From the NCBI RefSeq assembly GCF_004916895.1, contig NZ_SNTZ01000001.1, positions 1,024,263-1,088,262 on the forward strand: a stretch of 64,000 nucleotides of DNA, in the 5' to 3' direction. The notes under the pieces are model-generated. The model was not told the DNA's origin, ran no database searches, and saw only the letters and a program-made list of their open reading frames with translations. The position numbers and the translations under genes are program-made. Below are positions 36,671 to 45,074 of the stretch, piece by piece. Source of the stretch: Flagellimonas alvinocaridis. GTDB lineage: Bacteria > Bacteroidota > Bacteroidia > Flavobacteriales > Flavobacteriaceae. The stretch's first letter is position 1; the number at the start of each line of letters is the position of its first letter.

Positions 36671-36751
36671 TTACGGGCGACGACGGGGAGAAAATGGACG
36701 TACTGGAGCAGGAATGCTCAATGTATGTAATATGTATTGTTGTCCTTTCAT
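36671..36751 (-). CDS. Arginine-rich leader peptide of the arginine operon
   Basis: A 26-codon ORF opens with ATG at 36751 and closes with TAA at 36671-36673, ending 93 nt before the ArgA-like gene on the same strand. The peptide begins MKGQQYILHT and ends VRPFSPRRRP, with three consecutive Arg codons (CGT CGT CGC) just before the stop. Arginine-rich leaders ahead of arginine genes are the hallmark of translation-coupled amino-acid sensing. The stop codon falls in the loop of a short hairpin (GCCC-GTAA-GGGT). I see no intrinsic terminator after it, so control may act by ribosome stalling, RNA refolding or Rho. It is a prediction from sequence only. Confidence 0.7.
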   Translation of the reverse strand: MKGQQYILHTLSIPAPVRPFSPRRRP

Positions 36752-36759
36752 TTCGGGAT

Positions 36760-36767
36760 TAAAAGTA
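36760..36767 (-). promoter_or_regulatory. Candidate -7 box of the arginine operon
   Basis: On the minus strand, TACTTTTA matches TAnnTTTG at seven of eight positions, just upstream of the leader-peptide ATG. The transcript would be almost leaderless. No clear -33 element is seen. Confidence 0.35.
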
Positions 36768-36798
36768 CAAATTAATTCCAATTGACCTAAGAACAGAT

Positions 36799-38151
36799 TT
36801 ATTTTTTAAAGAAATATAACTTTTTTGGGCCTTTGCTTATCATTTCATAAATAAAAAAGCCTATGACCAAAATGTATTCAAAAGCCAACCACCACATATT
36901 TTCCTTAAAATCTGGATTTGAATAAGCTTGATAACTCAACACAACGGCAAAAGACCAAATCAAGGGGAAGCGATAATCCGTTAAAAGGGAGACTCCCAAA
37001 AGGAACACAACATACCATGGGTGAACTGTGCTGGATATGAAAAAATATATCGAGAGTACCAGTAGAGTTGAAGTAATTAGGGTTTGTAGGCTTTGATTCT
37101 TCCGCAAGAAGGCAAACAATAGGATGACGATGGCCATTACCTTGATCACCAATGTTCCATAGGCTTCAATGAGTTCCCAAGGCTTGGCGTCATAAAAAGT
37201 GACCGCTATTTTTTTGATGCCATTGTAGATTCCGGCATTGAATTCAAAATTGGAGAACCATAGACCAATGGTATCCGAATAGTTGTCGATGAAAAATGGA
37301 GCGTAAAAAGGAGTAAGCAGGATAAGACAGCCCAGTCCTGTTAAGGCATAGAAGAAAATACTTTTTCGTAATCCCAAATACTTCAAAAAAAGAGGCAGAA
37401 AGAGTATTGGGACCAATTTTACCATTATGGATATGGCATACAATGGAGCCCCGAGCCACCATTTTTGGCTTGAGATTAGATAGAGTGCCCAAACAAAGAA
37501 GAACAGCATGGTTCCTTCAAAGTGCAGGTTTCCGGTGAGCTCAATGATGACCAAAGGGTTTAGGAAATACCAAAAGGCCAAATAGCTAGGACGGTTGAGT
37601 TTTTGGAGCAGTTTTCTTCCAAAATACAAAACTCCTAAATCACCAAGGATGGTGATCAGTCGCAGGGCAATGATAGCACCGAGCACACTACCGCCTCCAA
37701 GAATAGACGCAAGGGCAAAGAAAAATTGGTTTACCGGAGGGTAGTTGCTATAATGTTTGGCATGAAGGCTTCCCATACCGGCATATAGTTCATCAGCATT
37801 GGCTATGGAAAAATTGGGTTGCTCCATAAGCTGGTCCGGCGTATACAAGTAGGGGTTGAAACCATTTTTGATGAGCTCCCCATCCCAAATAAAGCGATAG
37901 AAATCTTGGGAGAGATTAGGTTCTGCAACAAGGAAAATCAACCTAAAAAGGATTCCCGCTACCAAAAGGAACTTAAAGTTCCATTTTTCAAACTGAATAA
38001 TCTTGTAGCAAAAAAAGAACAGTCCGCTAAACAGTGTTAGCAGCTTTATGTAATCGGTGCGGTCTAAATCATACCCAAAACTGGTGTAGAACAACATACT
38101 CCCGATAACAAAGAGTATCGGGTATTTGTGCAGGTTCCAGTAAGAGCGCAT
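36799..38151 (-). CDS. GT-C type membrane glycosyltransferase (mannosyltransferase-like)
   Basis: A 450-residue protein with about ten or more membrane helices and few charged loops. The first periplasmic loop carries FYRFIWDGELIKNGFNPYLY, the type of D-containing loop seen in lipid-phosphate-sugar-dependent GT-C (GT87/DUF2029-like) enzymes. In Flavobacteriia such genes are named mannosyltransferases. It is the third gene of a tight operon (4-bp spacer) with a BcsA-like GT2 and a DPM1-like GT2; the latter may supply its polyprenyl-phosphate-sugar donor. Confidence 0.82.
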   Translation of the reverse strand: MRSYWNLHKYPILFVIGSMLFYTSFGYDLDRTDYIKLLTLFSGLFFFCYKIIQFEKWNFKFLLVAGILFRLIFLVAEPNLSQDFYRFIWDGELIKNGFNPYLYTPDQLMEQPNFSIANADELYAGMGSLHAKHYSNYPPVNQFFFALASILGGGSVLGAIIALRLITILGDLGVLYFGRKLLQKLNRPSYLAFWYFLNPLVIIELTGNLHFEGTMLFFFVWALYLISSQKWWLGAPLYAISIMVKLVPILFLPLFLKYLGLRKSIFFYALTGLGCLILLTPFYAPFFIDNYSDTIGLWFSNFEFNAGIYNGIKKIAVTFYDAKPWELIEAYGTLVIKVMAIVILLFAFLRKNQSLQTLITSTLLVLSIYFFISSTVHPWYVVFLLGVSLLTDYRFPLIWSFAVVLSYQAYSNPDFKENMWWLAFEYILVIGFFIYEMISKGPKKLYFFKK

Positions 38152-38155
38152 GAAT

Positions 38156-39640
38156 TTAAGCCTTGGATGTCAGCGACTTAAAGAATACAAAGCCAAATCC
38201 TAAGAACAACATTAAATGGAATGGAAAAAGTCCGTAATCATTTAATGGAATGGCACTGTACATTCCAAAAAGGAAGTAGACCATCAGGGCAAATTCCAAA
38301 ATCATATTTGGCGATAGTTTCTTGGCCAAATATTTATTGCCCTTCCACGTATCGGTAAGGTTGTTGATGTTGAATTTTGGAGTTCGCACAAACTCACTTC
38401 GCTTTCCTAAATGTCCTTCCAAAACAGCAACCGTGTTATGCAGGGAGAAGCCCAATGCTACTGAAAAGAAAGTAAAGAACAACTTGATGTAGTCCACAAA
38501 ATTATCAAAACTACTTCCCTGTATACTTTTATAGGTGAACCAGTAACAAATGAATAGGATAATGGTACTGATGATAAAGAAGCTGGTCACTTCAAATATC
38601 CATCCCAAATGGCCATACATATTTTTAATGTATAGCATGGGAATGCTCAATAGAGCAACGATGAACACGCAAAGGAACATAGAACTGTTCAATAGGTGCA
38701 TTACGCCGTGGAACTTGGTTTTAAAGGGAATGTTTTTGGCAGTGATCACACTCCAAACCGTTTTTCTGAAGTTTTCGGCACCACCTTTGTTCCAACGGAA
38801 TTGCTGGGAGCGGGCTGCACTGATTACTACGGGAAGCTCGGCAGGGGTTTCCACGTCTTCCAAATACTTGAACTTCCAGTTTTTCAATTGGGCACGGTAG
38901 CTCAGGTCCAAATCCTCGGTCAAGGTGTCGCCTTCCCAGTTGCCGGCATCCAAGATGCACTCTTTTCTCCAGATACCTGCGGTACCGTTAAAATTTATGA
39001 AATGCCCCTTGGAGTTTCGCCCCACTTGCTCTAAGGTGAAATGTGCATCCAAAGCAAAGGCTTGGATGCGGGTAAGTGTGGAGTAATCACGGTTGATGTG
39101 TCCCCAACGGGTCTGTACCACACCAATTTCCTCGTCTTTAAAGTAGGGAACGGTCTTTTTGAGCCAATCGCTTTCAGGAAGAAAATCTGCATCAAAAATG
39201 GCGATGAACTCTCCTTTGGCTATAGCCAAACCTTCTTTCAAGGCACCGGCCTTAAAGCCTTTTCGGTTTTCCCTGCGGATGTGTTGGATGTCCAAACCTG
39301 TTTTTTGGAGCTCTTTTACCCTTCTGGCTGTTTCTATTACAGAGTCATCGGTAGAGTCGTCCAACACTTGGATTTCCAATTTGCTTTTAGGGTATTCTAT
39401 TTTGGCAATATTGTCCAACAAGCGCTCCATTACGTATTCCTCATTGTAAATGGGAAGTTGAATGGTAACAAAGGGAATTTCTTTTGGATCTAGTAAATTG
39501 AATTTTGGGGCTTCCTCGTTTCGCTTTTTATATCCTAGATAGTTTATCAAGAGGTTTAATTGGGCTAGACTGTAGAAGAATATCAAAATCAGGGCCGTAC
39601 TGTAGATAGCAATGATGATAAGAGCGATAGTGAGTCCCAT
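38156..39640 (-). CDS. Cellulose synthase-like family 2 glycosyltransferase
   Basis: A 494-residue processive-type GT2. An N-terminal helix is followed by the catalytic domain, with QLPIYNEEYVMERLL, the DDSTDDS motif, FDADFLPESDWL and the QQFRW motif (QXXRW type) at about residue 285, and then four or more C-terminal membrane helices. It resembles BcsA/ceramide glucosyltransferase-like enzymes. The gene lies 1 bp after the DPM1-like GT2 and 4 bp before the GT-C enzyme, so all three are one unit, probably building a glycolipid or surface glycan. Confidence 0.9.
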   Translation of the reverse strand: MGLTIALIIIAIYSTALILIFFYSLAQLNLLINYLGYKKRNEEAPKFNLLDPKEIPFVTIQLPIYNEEYVMERLLDNIAKIEYPKSKLEIQVLDDSTDDSVIETARRVKELQKTGLDIQHIRRENRKGFKAGALKEGLAIAKGEFIAIFDADFLPESDWLKKTVPYFKDEEIGVVQTRWGHINRDYSTLTRIQAFALDAHFTLEQVGRNSKGHFINFNGTAGIWRKECILDAGNWEGDTLTEDLDLSYRAQLKNWKFKYLEDVETPAELPVVISAARSQQFRWNKGGAENFRKTVWSVITAKNIPFKTKFHGVMHLLNSSMFLCVFIVALLSIPMLYIKNMYGHLGWIFEVTSFFIISTIILFICYWFTYKSIQGSSFDNFVDYIKLFFTFFSVALGFSLHNTVAVLEGHLGKRSEFVRTPKFNINNLTDTWKGNKYLAKKLSPNMILEFALMVYFLFGMYSAIPLNDYGLFPFHLMLFLGFGFVFFKSLTSKA

Positions 39641-39641
39641 G

Positions 39642-40337
39642 TTATTTTAAACTGTATTTAAAGATCCAACCCAAAATTTTTATGCCTGCAAATATAGTAC
39701 CTTTTACCGTTCCTGAAACTTTTGACACTCCAATTCTTCGTTTATAACGTACTGGTACTTCGGTATATGTCATTTTTTTTCTTAAAATTTTTAACTGCAT
39801 TTCCACGGTCCACCCGTAAGTCGTGTCCTGCATTCCCAATTCTTTGAGCTTTTCATATTTAATGGCCCTAAAAGGTCCTAAATCCGTAAATCTTGACCTA
39901 AAGAATAATCGCATCAAAAAAGTGGCCAACCAATTGCCAAAAACCTGTTGCGGTGTCATAGATCCTGGTTCACGGAGTTCTTTTTTGCGTGCGCCGACCA
40001 CAAAATCAATGTCCTTCTCCAAGATAGGGGCGATTACTTTATCCAGTTCTTCTGGATAATCAGAGTAATCTCCGTCAATAAATACGATGATATTGGGTGT
40101 TTTGGATGCTTTGGATATGTAATCTATTCCTTTTAGGCAGGCAGAGCCATATCCTTTGCGGGTTTCGGTGATTACGGTAGCTCCTGCTTTTTGCGCATTT
40201 TGAATGGTATTGTCGATAGATCCATTGTCCACCACAATGATTTCAGAAACATGTTTCGGCAATTCGGAAACCACCTTGCCTATGGAATCTCCTTCATTGA
40301 TTGCGGGAATGATTACCTTGATGTTGGTCATAGGCAT
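39642..40337 (-). CDS. GT2 family glycosyltransferase, DPM1-like
   Basis: A 231-residue GT2 enzyme with VIIPAINEGDSIGKVV, the nucleotide-sugar motif VVDNGSIDNT and the metal-binding FIDGDYSDYP. The length and lack of long membrane segments fit polyprenol monophosphomannose synthase-like enzymes. ATG codons occur at 40337 and 40331 and either could start. It is the first gene of a three-gene glycosyltransferase operon and may generate the polyprenyl-phosphate sugar used by the GT-C protein at the end. Confidence 0.9.
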   Translation of the reverse strand: MPMTNIKVIIPAINEGDSIGKVVSELPKHVSEIIVVDNGSIDNTIQNAQKAGATVITETRKGYGSACLKGIDYISKASKTPNIIVFIDGDYSDYPEELDKVIAPILEKDIDFVVGARKKELREPGSMTPQQVFGNWLATFLMRLFFRSRFTDLGPFRAIKYEKLKELGMQDTTYGWTVEMQLKILRKKMTYTEVPVRYKRRIGVSKVSGTVKGTIFAGIKILGWIFKYSLK

Positions 40338-40412
40338 TCTTAGGTTTATCTTGAAGTTGCCAAAACTACACTATTCCACCGATTTTGACTTGATAGATAT
40401 GACCAATGGAAA

Positions 40413-42023
40413 TTATTTTTGGTTCACCAAGTCCATAAGGTCAACATCGTTGCCCAACAGCACTTGGTTGCTGTCTATACGTCCTTTTTGTGGGCCATTT
40501 TCCAATTTTAGCACTCCCCTTGGGCAAACAGCGGAGCAGATGCCACATCCCACGCAACTAGATCTGACAATGTTTTCCCCTTTTTGGGCATAGGCACGGA
40601 CATCGATACCCATTTCGCAATAGGTGGAGCAACTTCCGCAAGAGATGCACTGGCCTCCATTGGTGGTAATGCGGAATCGGGAGAACAGACGTTGTTGAAA
40701 ACCAAGCATGGCGGCCATGGGACAGCCAAATCTACACCAGACCCGATTCCCGAAAATGGGGTAAAACCCAGTTCCGATCACCCCTGAAAAAATACTGCCG
40801 ATCAAAAAGGAATAGGATTTGCGAAGGGTTTCGGATTTGAACAGGAATACATACCCCTCCCCACTAAAAAAATGGAATCCGATCAACGCCATAATGATGA
40901 CAAAATAACCTATGGCTCCATATTGGGCATCTTTTTGAAGCTGTTCCCTTTTAAAGAGCATTACCCAACCAAAAACCAAGGTCAACAACGAAGCCACACC
41001 GATTAAAAAGGTGCTTTTGGTGAGCCAGTACTTGCTCGTATCCGTTCCCAAATAGGAGTAGATGACGGCAGTGGTCATGAGAGTCACAAAAACCACTACG
41101 CTGTGTACGACCCAACGTTCAATCCGCCATGCCTTTACAGATTTGTCACTGAGCTGTCGGAAAGAATCCCCAGCAGTCTCGGCCAATCCGCCGCATCCAC
41201 AAACCCAAGAACAGTACCAACGTTTTCCGTATTTGTAGGTAAGGATGGGTGTAATCACAAAGATGGAAAGAATACCAAAAATCAAAAGTGCAAATCCAAT
41301 ATCCCCAGAACTTAAAAAACCTTTGATGCGATAGCCTTCAAAATTATAGTAATTGAGGGGCCATACATTTTTAAGGTCGTAGTAAGGTAGACTGCCACCA
41401 TTTAATAGTTTATCACCATTCAAACGGGCCATCAATTCGGGAATGATAAAAGCAAAAGCCGTTTGGAAGAACATCACACTTAATGTTCGTAACCTTTCGT
41501 AGCGATTGTGTCTGTATTTCCACAAAAACTTGACCCCAAAAGCCAAAATGGCCACGGTGTAGAGCGTTCCATACACAAACCATTGGCTGGCCGGGTTCCC
41601 GCTCAAGGCTTTGCTAAGTGGGTCGAACAAGGCAATCACCCCTTTGTTGCTGCCTTTGCTGGCCAATCCCAAATATTCGGGATAAAAATAGAGGATGATG
41701 TAAAATCCAGTAAGGGCGATTCCCGCAATCCAACCCCAAAGCCCTTGGCTTGAAATGGATTTGAACCATACCCCATCGTTCTTGATGCCGGGCAGTTTTT
41801 GGGAATAGGCTTCCCATGAAAACCAGAGAATACCCGTGAACAGTGCGGAAAGGGAAATGGTCAGCCATAGTGTCTTGTTGGGGAAAGAGACATTAAAGGC
41901 GGCCAATAGCATCACGGCCAAACCAAACATCCCTACCAAGGTGGCGAATTTTTGGTTTCGGGTAATATTTTTAGGCGGTTGGCCGGTAAGGGCCATGCTT
42001 TGACTATGCGTTTTATAGTTCAT
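40413..42023 (-). CDS. Membrane polyferredoxin, NapH/NosR/CcoG-like
   Basis: A 536-residue membrane electron-transfer protein. About ten hydrophobic segments are followed by conserved cysteine clusters: CSWVCGCGG in the middle, WCRFGCPM, and then two ferredoxin-type clusters CISCGSCSTYC and CVGCGICSAVCPRG, predicted to bind two [4Fe-4S] centres. This layout is shared by NapH, NosR C-terminal and CcoG-type proteins. It lies in an operon with a pyridine nucleotide flavoprotein and starts with an ATGA overlap to a four-helix-bundle gene. The electron acceptor is unknown. Confidence 0.9.
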   Translation of the reverse strand: MNYKTHSQSMALTGQPPKNITRNQKFATLVGMFGLAVMLLAAFNVSFPNKTLWLTISLSALFTGILWFSWEAYSQKLPGIKNDGVWFKSISSQGLWGWIAGIALTGFYIILYFYPEYLGLASKGSNKGVIALFDPLSKALSGNPASQWFVYGTLYTVAILAFGVKFLWKYRHNRYERLRTLSVMFFQTAFAFIIPELMARLNGDKLLNGGSLPYYDLKNVWPLNYYNFEGYRIKGFLSSGDIGFALLIFGILSIFVITPILTYKYGKRWYCSWVCGCGGLAETAGDSFRQLSDKSVKAWRIERWVVHSVVVFVTLMTTAVIYSYLGTDTSKYWLTKSTFLIGVASLLTLVFGWVMLFKREQLQKDAQYGAIGYFVIIMALIGFHFFSGEGYVFLFKSETLRKSYSFLIGSIFSGVIGTGFYPIFGNRVWCRFGCPMAAMLGFQQRLFSRFRITTNGGQCISCGSCSTYCEMGIDVRAYAQKGENIVRSSCVGCGICSAVCPRGVLKLENGPQKGRIDSNQVLLGNDVDLMDLVNQK

Positions 42024-42433
42024 GGTTTGTTGTCCTTTTTTAATGATTTGAACTTTTGACCTTTGAATTCTGATTTTCTTAAATAGAACATGAAAGCCCC
42101 AATTTTGTTAATCTCCATATCAATGATTGATTGTAGATGTTCAATTTGTTCTTCATGGATCAGCTTCTTGTCCAATGCTCTGTAAAGTTGTGATTTAAGT
42201 TCAGAGCAAGACGCTTTGGAATAGCTTAAAAAATTATGGAATTCACGATTTCCATCTCTGCCAAACCCTTCGGCAATATTGTCCATAATTGAACCAGAAC
42301 TTCGCTCCATTTGGTCCCTTAATGAAAAATTCTTGCCAAGTGGGGTTGTTCCAAAAAGGTTTTCGATTTCTTTACAAATGGTTCTGGCCAATTGCCAAAC
42401 TTCCAAATCTTCAAATTTTTCTATTCTTCCCAT
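42020..42433 (-). CDS. Four-helix bundle protein (23S rRNA intervening-sequence family)
   Basis: A 137-residue protein starting at the ATG at 42433 (the alternative upstream start is GTG). The segments FEDLEVWQLAR, LRDQMERSSGSIMDNIAEGFGR and EFHNFLSYSKASCSELKSQL are diagnostic of the S23/IVP four-helix bundle family. Homologues occur inside 23S rRNA insertions or, as here, free-standing. Its role is unknown. It is wedged between two redox genes and overlaps the polyferredoxin start by 4 bp, so it is translated with them. Confidence 0.93.
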   Translation of the reverse strand: MGRIEKFEDLEVWQLARTICKEIENLFGTTPLGKNFSLRDQMERSSGSIMDNIAEGFGRDGNREFHNFLSYSKASCSELKSQLYRALDKKLIHEEQIEHLQSIIDMEINKIGAFMFYLRKSEFKGQKFKSLKKDNKP

Positions 42434-42473
42434 ATCAAATTTTAGAAACACTGAACCATGAACATTAAACCAT

Positions 42474-43823
42474 TTAATTGAACTGAAAGATGCGTTTTAA
42501 ACTTTTCTTTTTAGGTTTGATAGAGGTTCCGAAATCAATATTGTACTTGGAAACTATATCTGGTTCATACTTTTTATAAAATTCCGGGTCAAAATTGGCA
42601 TCCGCCAAGTGTTCTAGGACAAAATCCACGGTGCGTTCCTCTTTGAGCCAACGGTCAAATACTTCATGGCGCATTCGGATACCAAAGGTATTGATGCCCA
42701 AAAATTGCTTGGAATCTTGGTGAAAAGCAATCGTAATGCAGATTTTTTCCTCTGGGTGTCGCCAGTGGAAATGCATCTCATGGGTTTCCTTTCTCCGCTC
42801 GGAAAATACCCATCCATAGGTTTGATACTCAATGTCCAAAAACTTGGCGGAGTTGAACCAATGCCCTGGATTATAGGCAATCCGGTTCCCGCAAATGGTC
42901 TGAGCCAAGGTTTCGCCCATCATGCGACCGGTGTACCAAACTGCTTCAATGGGCCTACGGTTGCCAATGGCCTCATGTTGTTCGGCACAATCGCCAATGG
43001 CATAAATATCTTTGATATTGGTTTCTAGGAAACGGTTCACTTTTACACCTCGTCCCAGTTTAATGCAGGAATCTTTTAGGAAATCAACATTGGGGGTGAC
43101 CCCTGCGGTAAGGCCCACCAAATTACATGGGATTTCTTCATTGGTGTCGGCGATGATTACGGATTTTACCCTCCCATTTTCATCCGAAACAATTTCTTTG
43201 AGGTTGGTGCCCAATCGAAGGTCGATATGGTGCTCCAAGATATGTTCATTGATCATCTGCGATTCGCCCTCAGGCAAAACCCCGTTCCAGAAACTGGTTT
43301 CCCTTACCAAAAAAGTAACGGGAATATCCCTGCTTCGGAGCATTTCCGCCAATTCAATGCCGATCAATCCCCCGCCCACGATTACGGCCCTCTCACAAAC
43401 CTCTTTATTGGGTGCGTTTACTTCCAAAAGGTCCAAATCTTGTTTGGAATAAAGCCCTTGGACTCCATGAAGATCCTGTCCGGGCCAACCAAATTTATTG
43501 GGTTTGGAGCCTGTGGCAATGATGAGCTTGTCGTAATGTAGGGAGCTTACGTTGTCAAGGATAAGTTTTTTTTCTTCAGTATTGACTTGGGTAACGTAGC
43601 CACGCACCAATTCTATCCGATTCTTTTCCCAAAACCAATCTTCATAGGGTTGAATGTGCTCAAACTTCATATGGCCCATATACACATACATGAGGGCCGT
43701 TCTTGAAAAGAAATGGTCGGTTTCCGCAGAAATGATGATGATACGTTTATCGGAAAGTTTGCGGATATGCCGCGCTGCGGTCACTCCAGCTATTCCATTC
43801 CCGATAATGACAATGTTCTCCAT
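42474..43823 (-). CDS. NAD(P)/FAD-dependent oxidoreductase
   Basis: A 449-residue pyridine nucleotide-disulfide reductase-type flavoprotein resembling nitrite-reductase/rubredoxin reductase flavoproteins. The FAD motif IIGNGIAGVTAARHIRKL is at the N-terminus, a second Rossmann motif VIVGGGLIGIELAEML around residue 155, and DIYAIGDCAE completes FAD binding. It heads an operon with a four-helix-bundle protein and a membrane polyferredoxin, so it probably passes electrons from NAD(P)H to the iron-sulfur protein. A palindrome TTAACCC-TTT-GGGTTAA lies upstream near its promoter. Confidence 0.92.
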   Translation of the reverse strand: MENIVIIGNGIAGVTAARHIRKLSDKRIIIISAETDHFFSRTALMYVYMGHMKFEHIQPYEDWFWEKNRIELVRGYVTQVNTEEKKLILDNVSSLHYDKLIIATGSKPNKFGWPGQDLHGVQGLYSKQDLDLLEVNAPNKEVCERAVIVGGGLIGIELAEMLRSRDIPVTFLVRETSFWNGVLPEGESQMINEHILEHHIDLRLGTNLKEIVSDENGRVKSVIIADTNEEIPCNLVGLTAGVTPNVDFLKDSCIKLGRGVKVNRFLETNIKDIYAIGDCAEQHEAIGNRRPIEAVWYTGRMMGETLAQTICGNRIAYNPGHWFNSAKFLDIEYQTYGWVFSERRKETHEMHFHWRHPEEKICITIAFHQDSKQFLGINTFGIRMRHEVFDRWLKEERTVDFVLEHLADANFDPEFYKKYEPDIVSKYNIDFGTSIKPKKKSLKRIFQFN

Positions 43824-43857
43824 AGGATTAGATTGATTGTGGCTATTGTGTCGTTTT

Positions 43858-43865
43858 TAAAGATA
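43858..43865 (-). promoter_or_regulatory. Candidate -7 box of the flavoprotein operon
   Basis: Read on the minus strand, TATCTTTA matches TAnnTTTG at seven of eight positions, about 35 bp before the ATG at 43823. The palindrome at 43871-43887 lies just upstream of it. Confidence 0.45.
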
Positions 43866-43870
43866 GGAAC

Positions 43871-43887
43871 TTAACCCTTTGGGTTAA
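43871..43887. promoter_or_regulatory. Perfect palindrome, candidate operator
   Basis: TTAACCC-TTT-GGGTTAA is a perfect 7-bp inverted repeat with a 3-nt spacer between divergent genes. It overlaps the expected -33 region of the flavoprotein promoter. No T-run follows on either strand, so it is more likely a protein-binding site than a terminator. Confidence 0.5.
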
Positions 43888-43958
43888 TTTAGAAAGGTTT
43901 TAATTAACAAGCCCCAACAGATAAAAAGATTATTTTTAGGATTTTACATTCCAAATAC

Positions 43959-44978
43959 ATGAAACAATTTGCCTTTCTATTGTGGTTTGCCCTTCTTTCT
44001 TGCAGCGGACAAAAGGGAGATAAGATCAATGGGATAAGTTTTGTGGGGTCTCGTGAAGAGGTGTTGCAGGCCCATGTAAATCCTGTATTGGATATCCATG
44101 CCAACTATGCAGCGGTAATGCCCTTTGGTTTTATTAGGGATTTGCAATCTCCGGAACTGGTATTTGATACGGAACGACAATGGTATGGTGAAACCAAACA
44201 GGGGGCCAAGCAGTATATAGGGATGTTGCATAAGAATGGTATAAAAGTGATGTTGAAACCCCAAATTTGGATTTGGCGTGGAGCGTTCACAGGGGATATG
44301 GTCATGCAGTCCGAAACAGATTGGAAGGCTTTGGAGAGTGCGTACGCCAAGTTCATTCTGGCTTATGCGGAACTGGCCCAGGAAACCCAATGCGATATGT
44401 ATTGCATTGGTACCGAACTGGAAGAGTTTGTAAAGAACCGACCTCAATTTTGGCAAGATTTGATTATTCAGGTTAAACATATTTATAAGGGCAAGCTTAC
44501 CTATGCGGCCAATTGGGACGAGTACACACGAACCCCATTTTGGGATCAGTTGGATTTTATTGGGGTGGATGCATATTTCCCATTATCTGAGCATCGGGAG
44601 CCTTCCCAAGAGCAATTGAGAAGTGGTTGGCAACCATGGAAAAAGCAATTAAAAGCGTTATCCGAAAAGTTTGAAAAACCTATTCTTTTTACAGAGTTTG
44701 GATACCGTAGCATGGATTATACAGGAAAAAAACCTTGGCTGGTGGACCGAAACCAAATGGAGGTAAATCTTGAGGCACAGGCAGAGGCGACCCAGATGAT
44801 TTTTGATGAGTTTTGGGACGAGGATTGGTTTGCCGGAGGGTTTGTCTGGAAATGGTTTATACACCATGATAGGGCTGGAGGGCATGCCGATAATAGATTT
44901 ACGCCCCAGAACAAACCTGCAGAATCGGTGATACGAAAACACTATGCCCGGATTAAGAAATTGAACCCTCAAGGTTAA
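43959..44978 (+). CDS. GH113-like glycoside hydrolase, secreted lipoprotein
   Basis: A 339-residue TIM-barrel protein with an N-terminal lipoprotein signal (FALLSC, Cys15). The segments KVMLKPQIWIW, MYCIGTELEEF (acid/base-type Glu) and ILFTEFGYRS (nucleophile-type Glu) match the layout of family GH113 (beta-1,4-mannanase). The segment GGFVWKWF near the C-terminus fits the barrel's last strand. Mannan as substrate is inferred from family only. It is divergent from the flavoprotein operon and followed after 96 bp by a LysM protein. Confidence 0.8.
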   Translation: MKQFAFLLWFALLSCSGQKGDKINGISFVGSREEVLQAHVNPVLDIHANYAAVMPFGFIRDLQSPELVFDTERQWYGETKQGAKQYIGMLHKNGIKVMLKPQIWIWRGAFTGDMVMQSETDWKALESAYAKFILAYAELAQETQCDMYCIGTELEEFVKNRPQFWQDLIIQVKHIYKGKLTYAANWDEYTRTPFWDQLDFIGVDAYFPLSEHREPSQEQLRSGWQPWKKQLKALSEKFEKPILFTEFGYRSMDYTGKKPWLVDRNQMEVNLEAQAEATQMIFDEFWDEDWFAGGFVWKWFIHHDRAGGHADNRFTPQNKPAESVIRKHYARIKKLNPQG

Positions 44979-45074
44979 AGAAAAGAATTGTTAAGAATTT
45001 TCCCCTAACCAATCGCAATCGTAGCTGTTTTTTTGCCATATTTGTAATGCACCCTTCCCCAAAAAATTACAGTT

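Noticed and set aside
36663-36785. Plus-strand 40-codon ORF (MHPYGRRRGE...) in the arginine leader region
   Set aside because: It is antisense to the leader peptide. Its Arg-rich look comes from the repeated CGA/CGT triplets of the minus-strand frame. The minus-strand frame fits the operon direction, so I kept that one.
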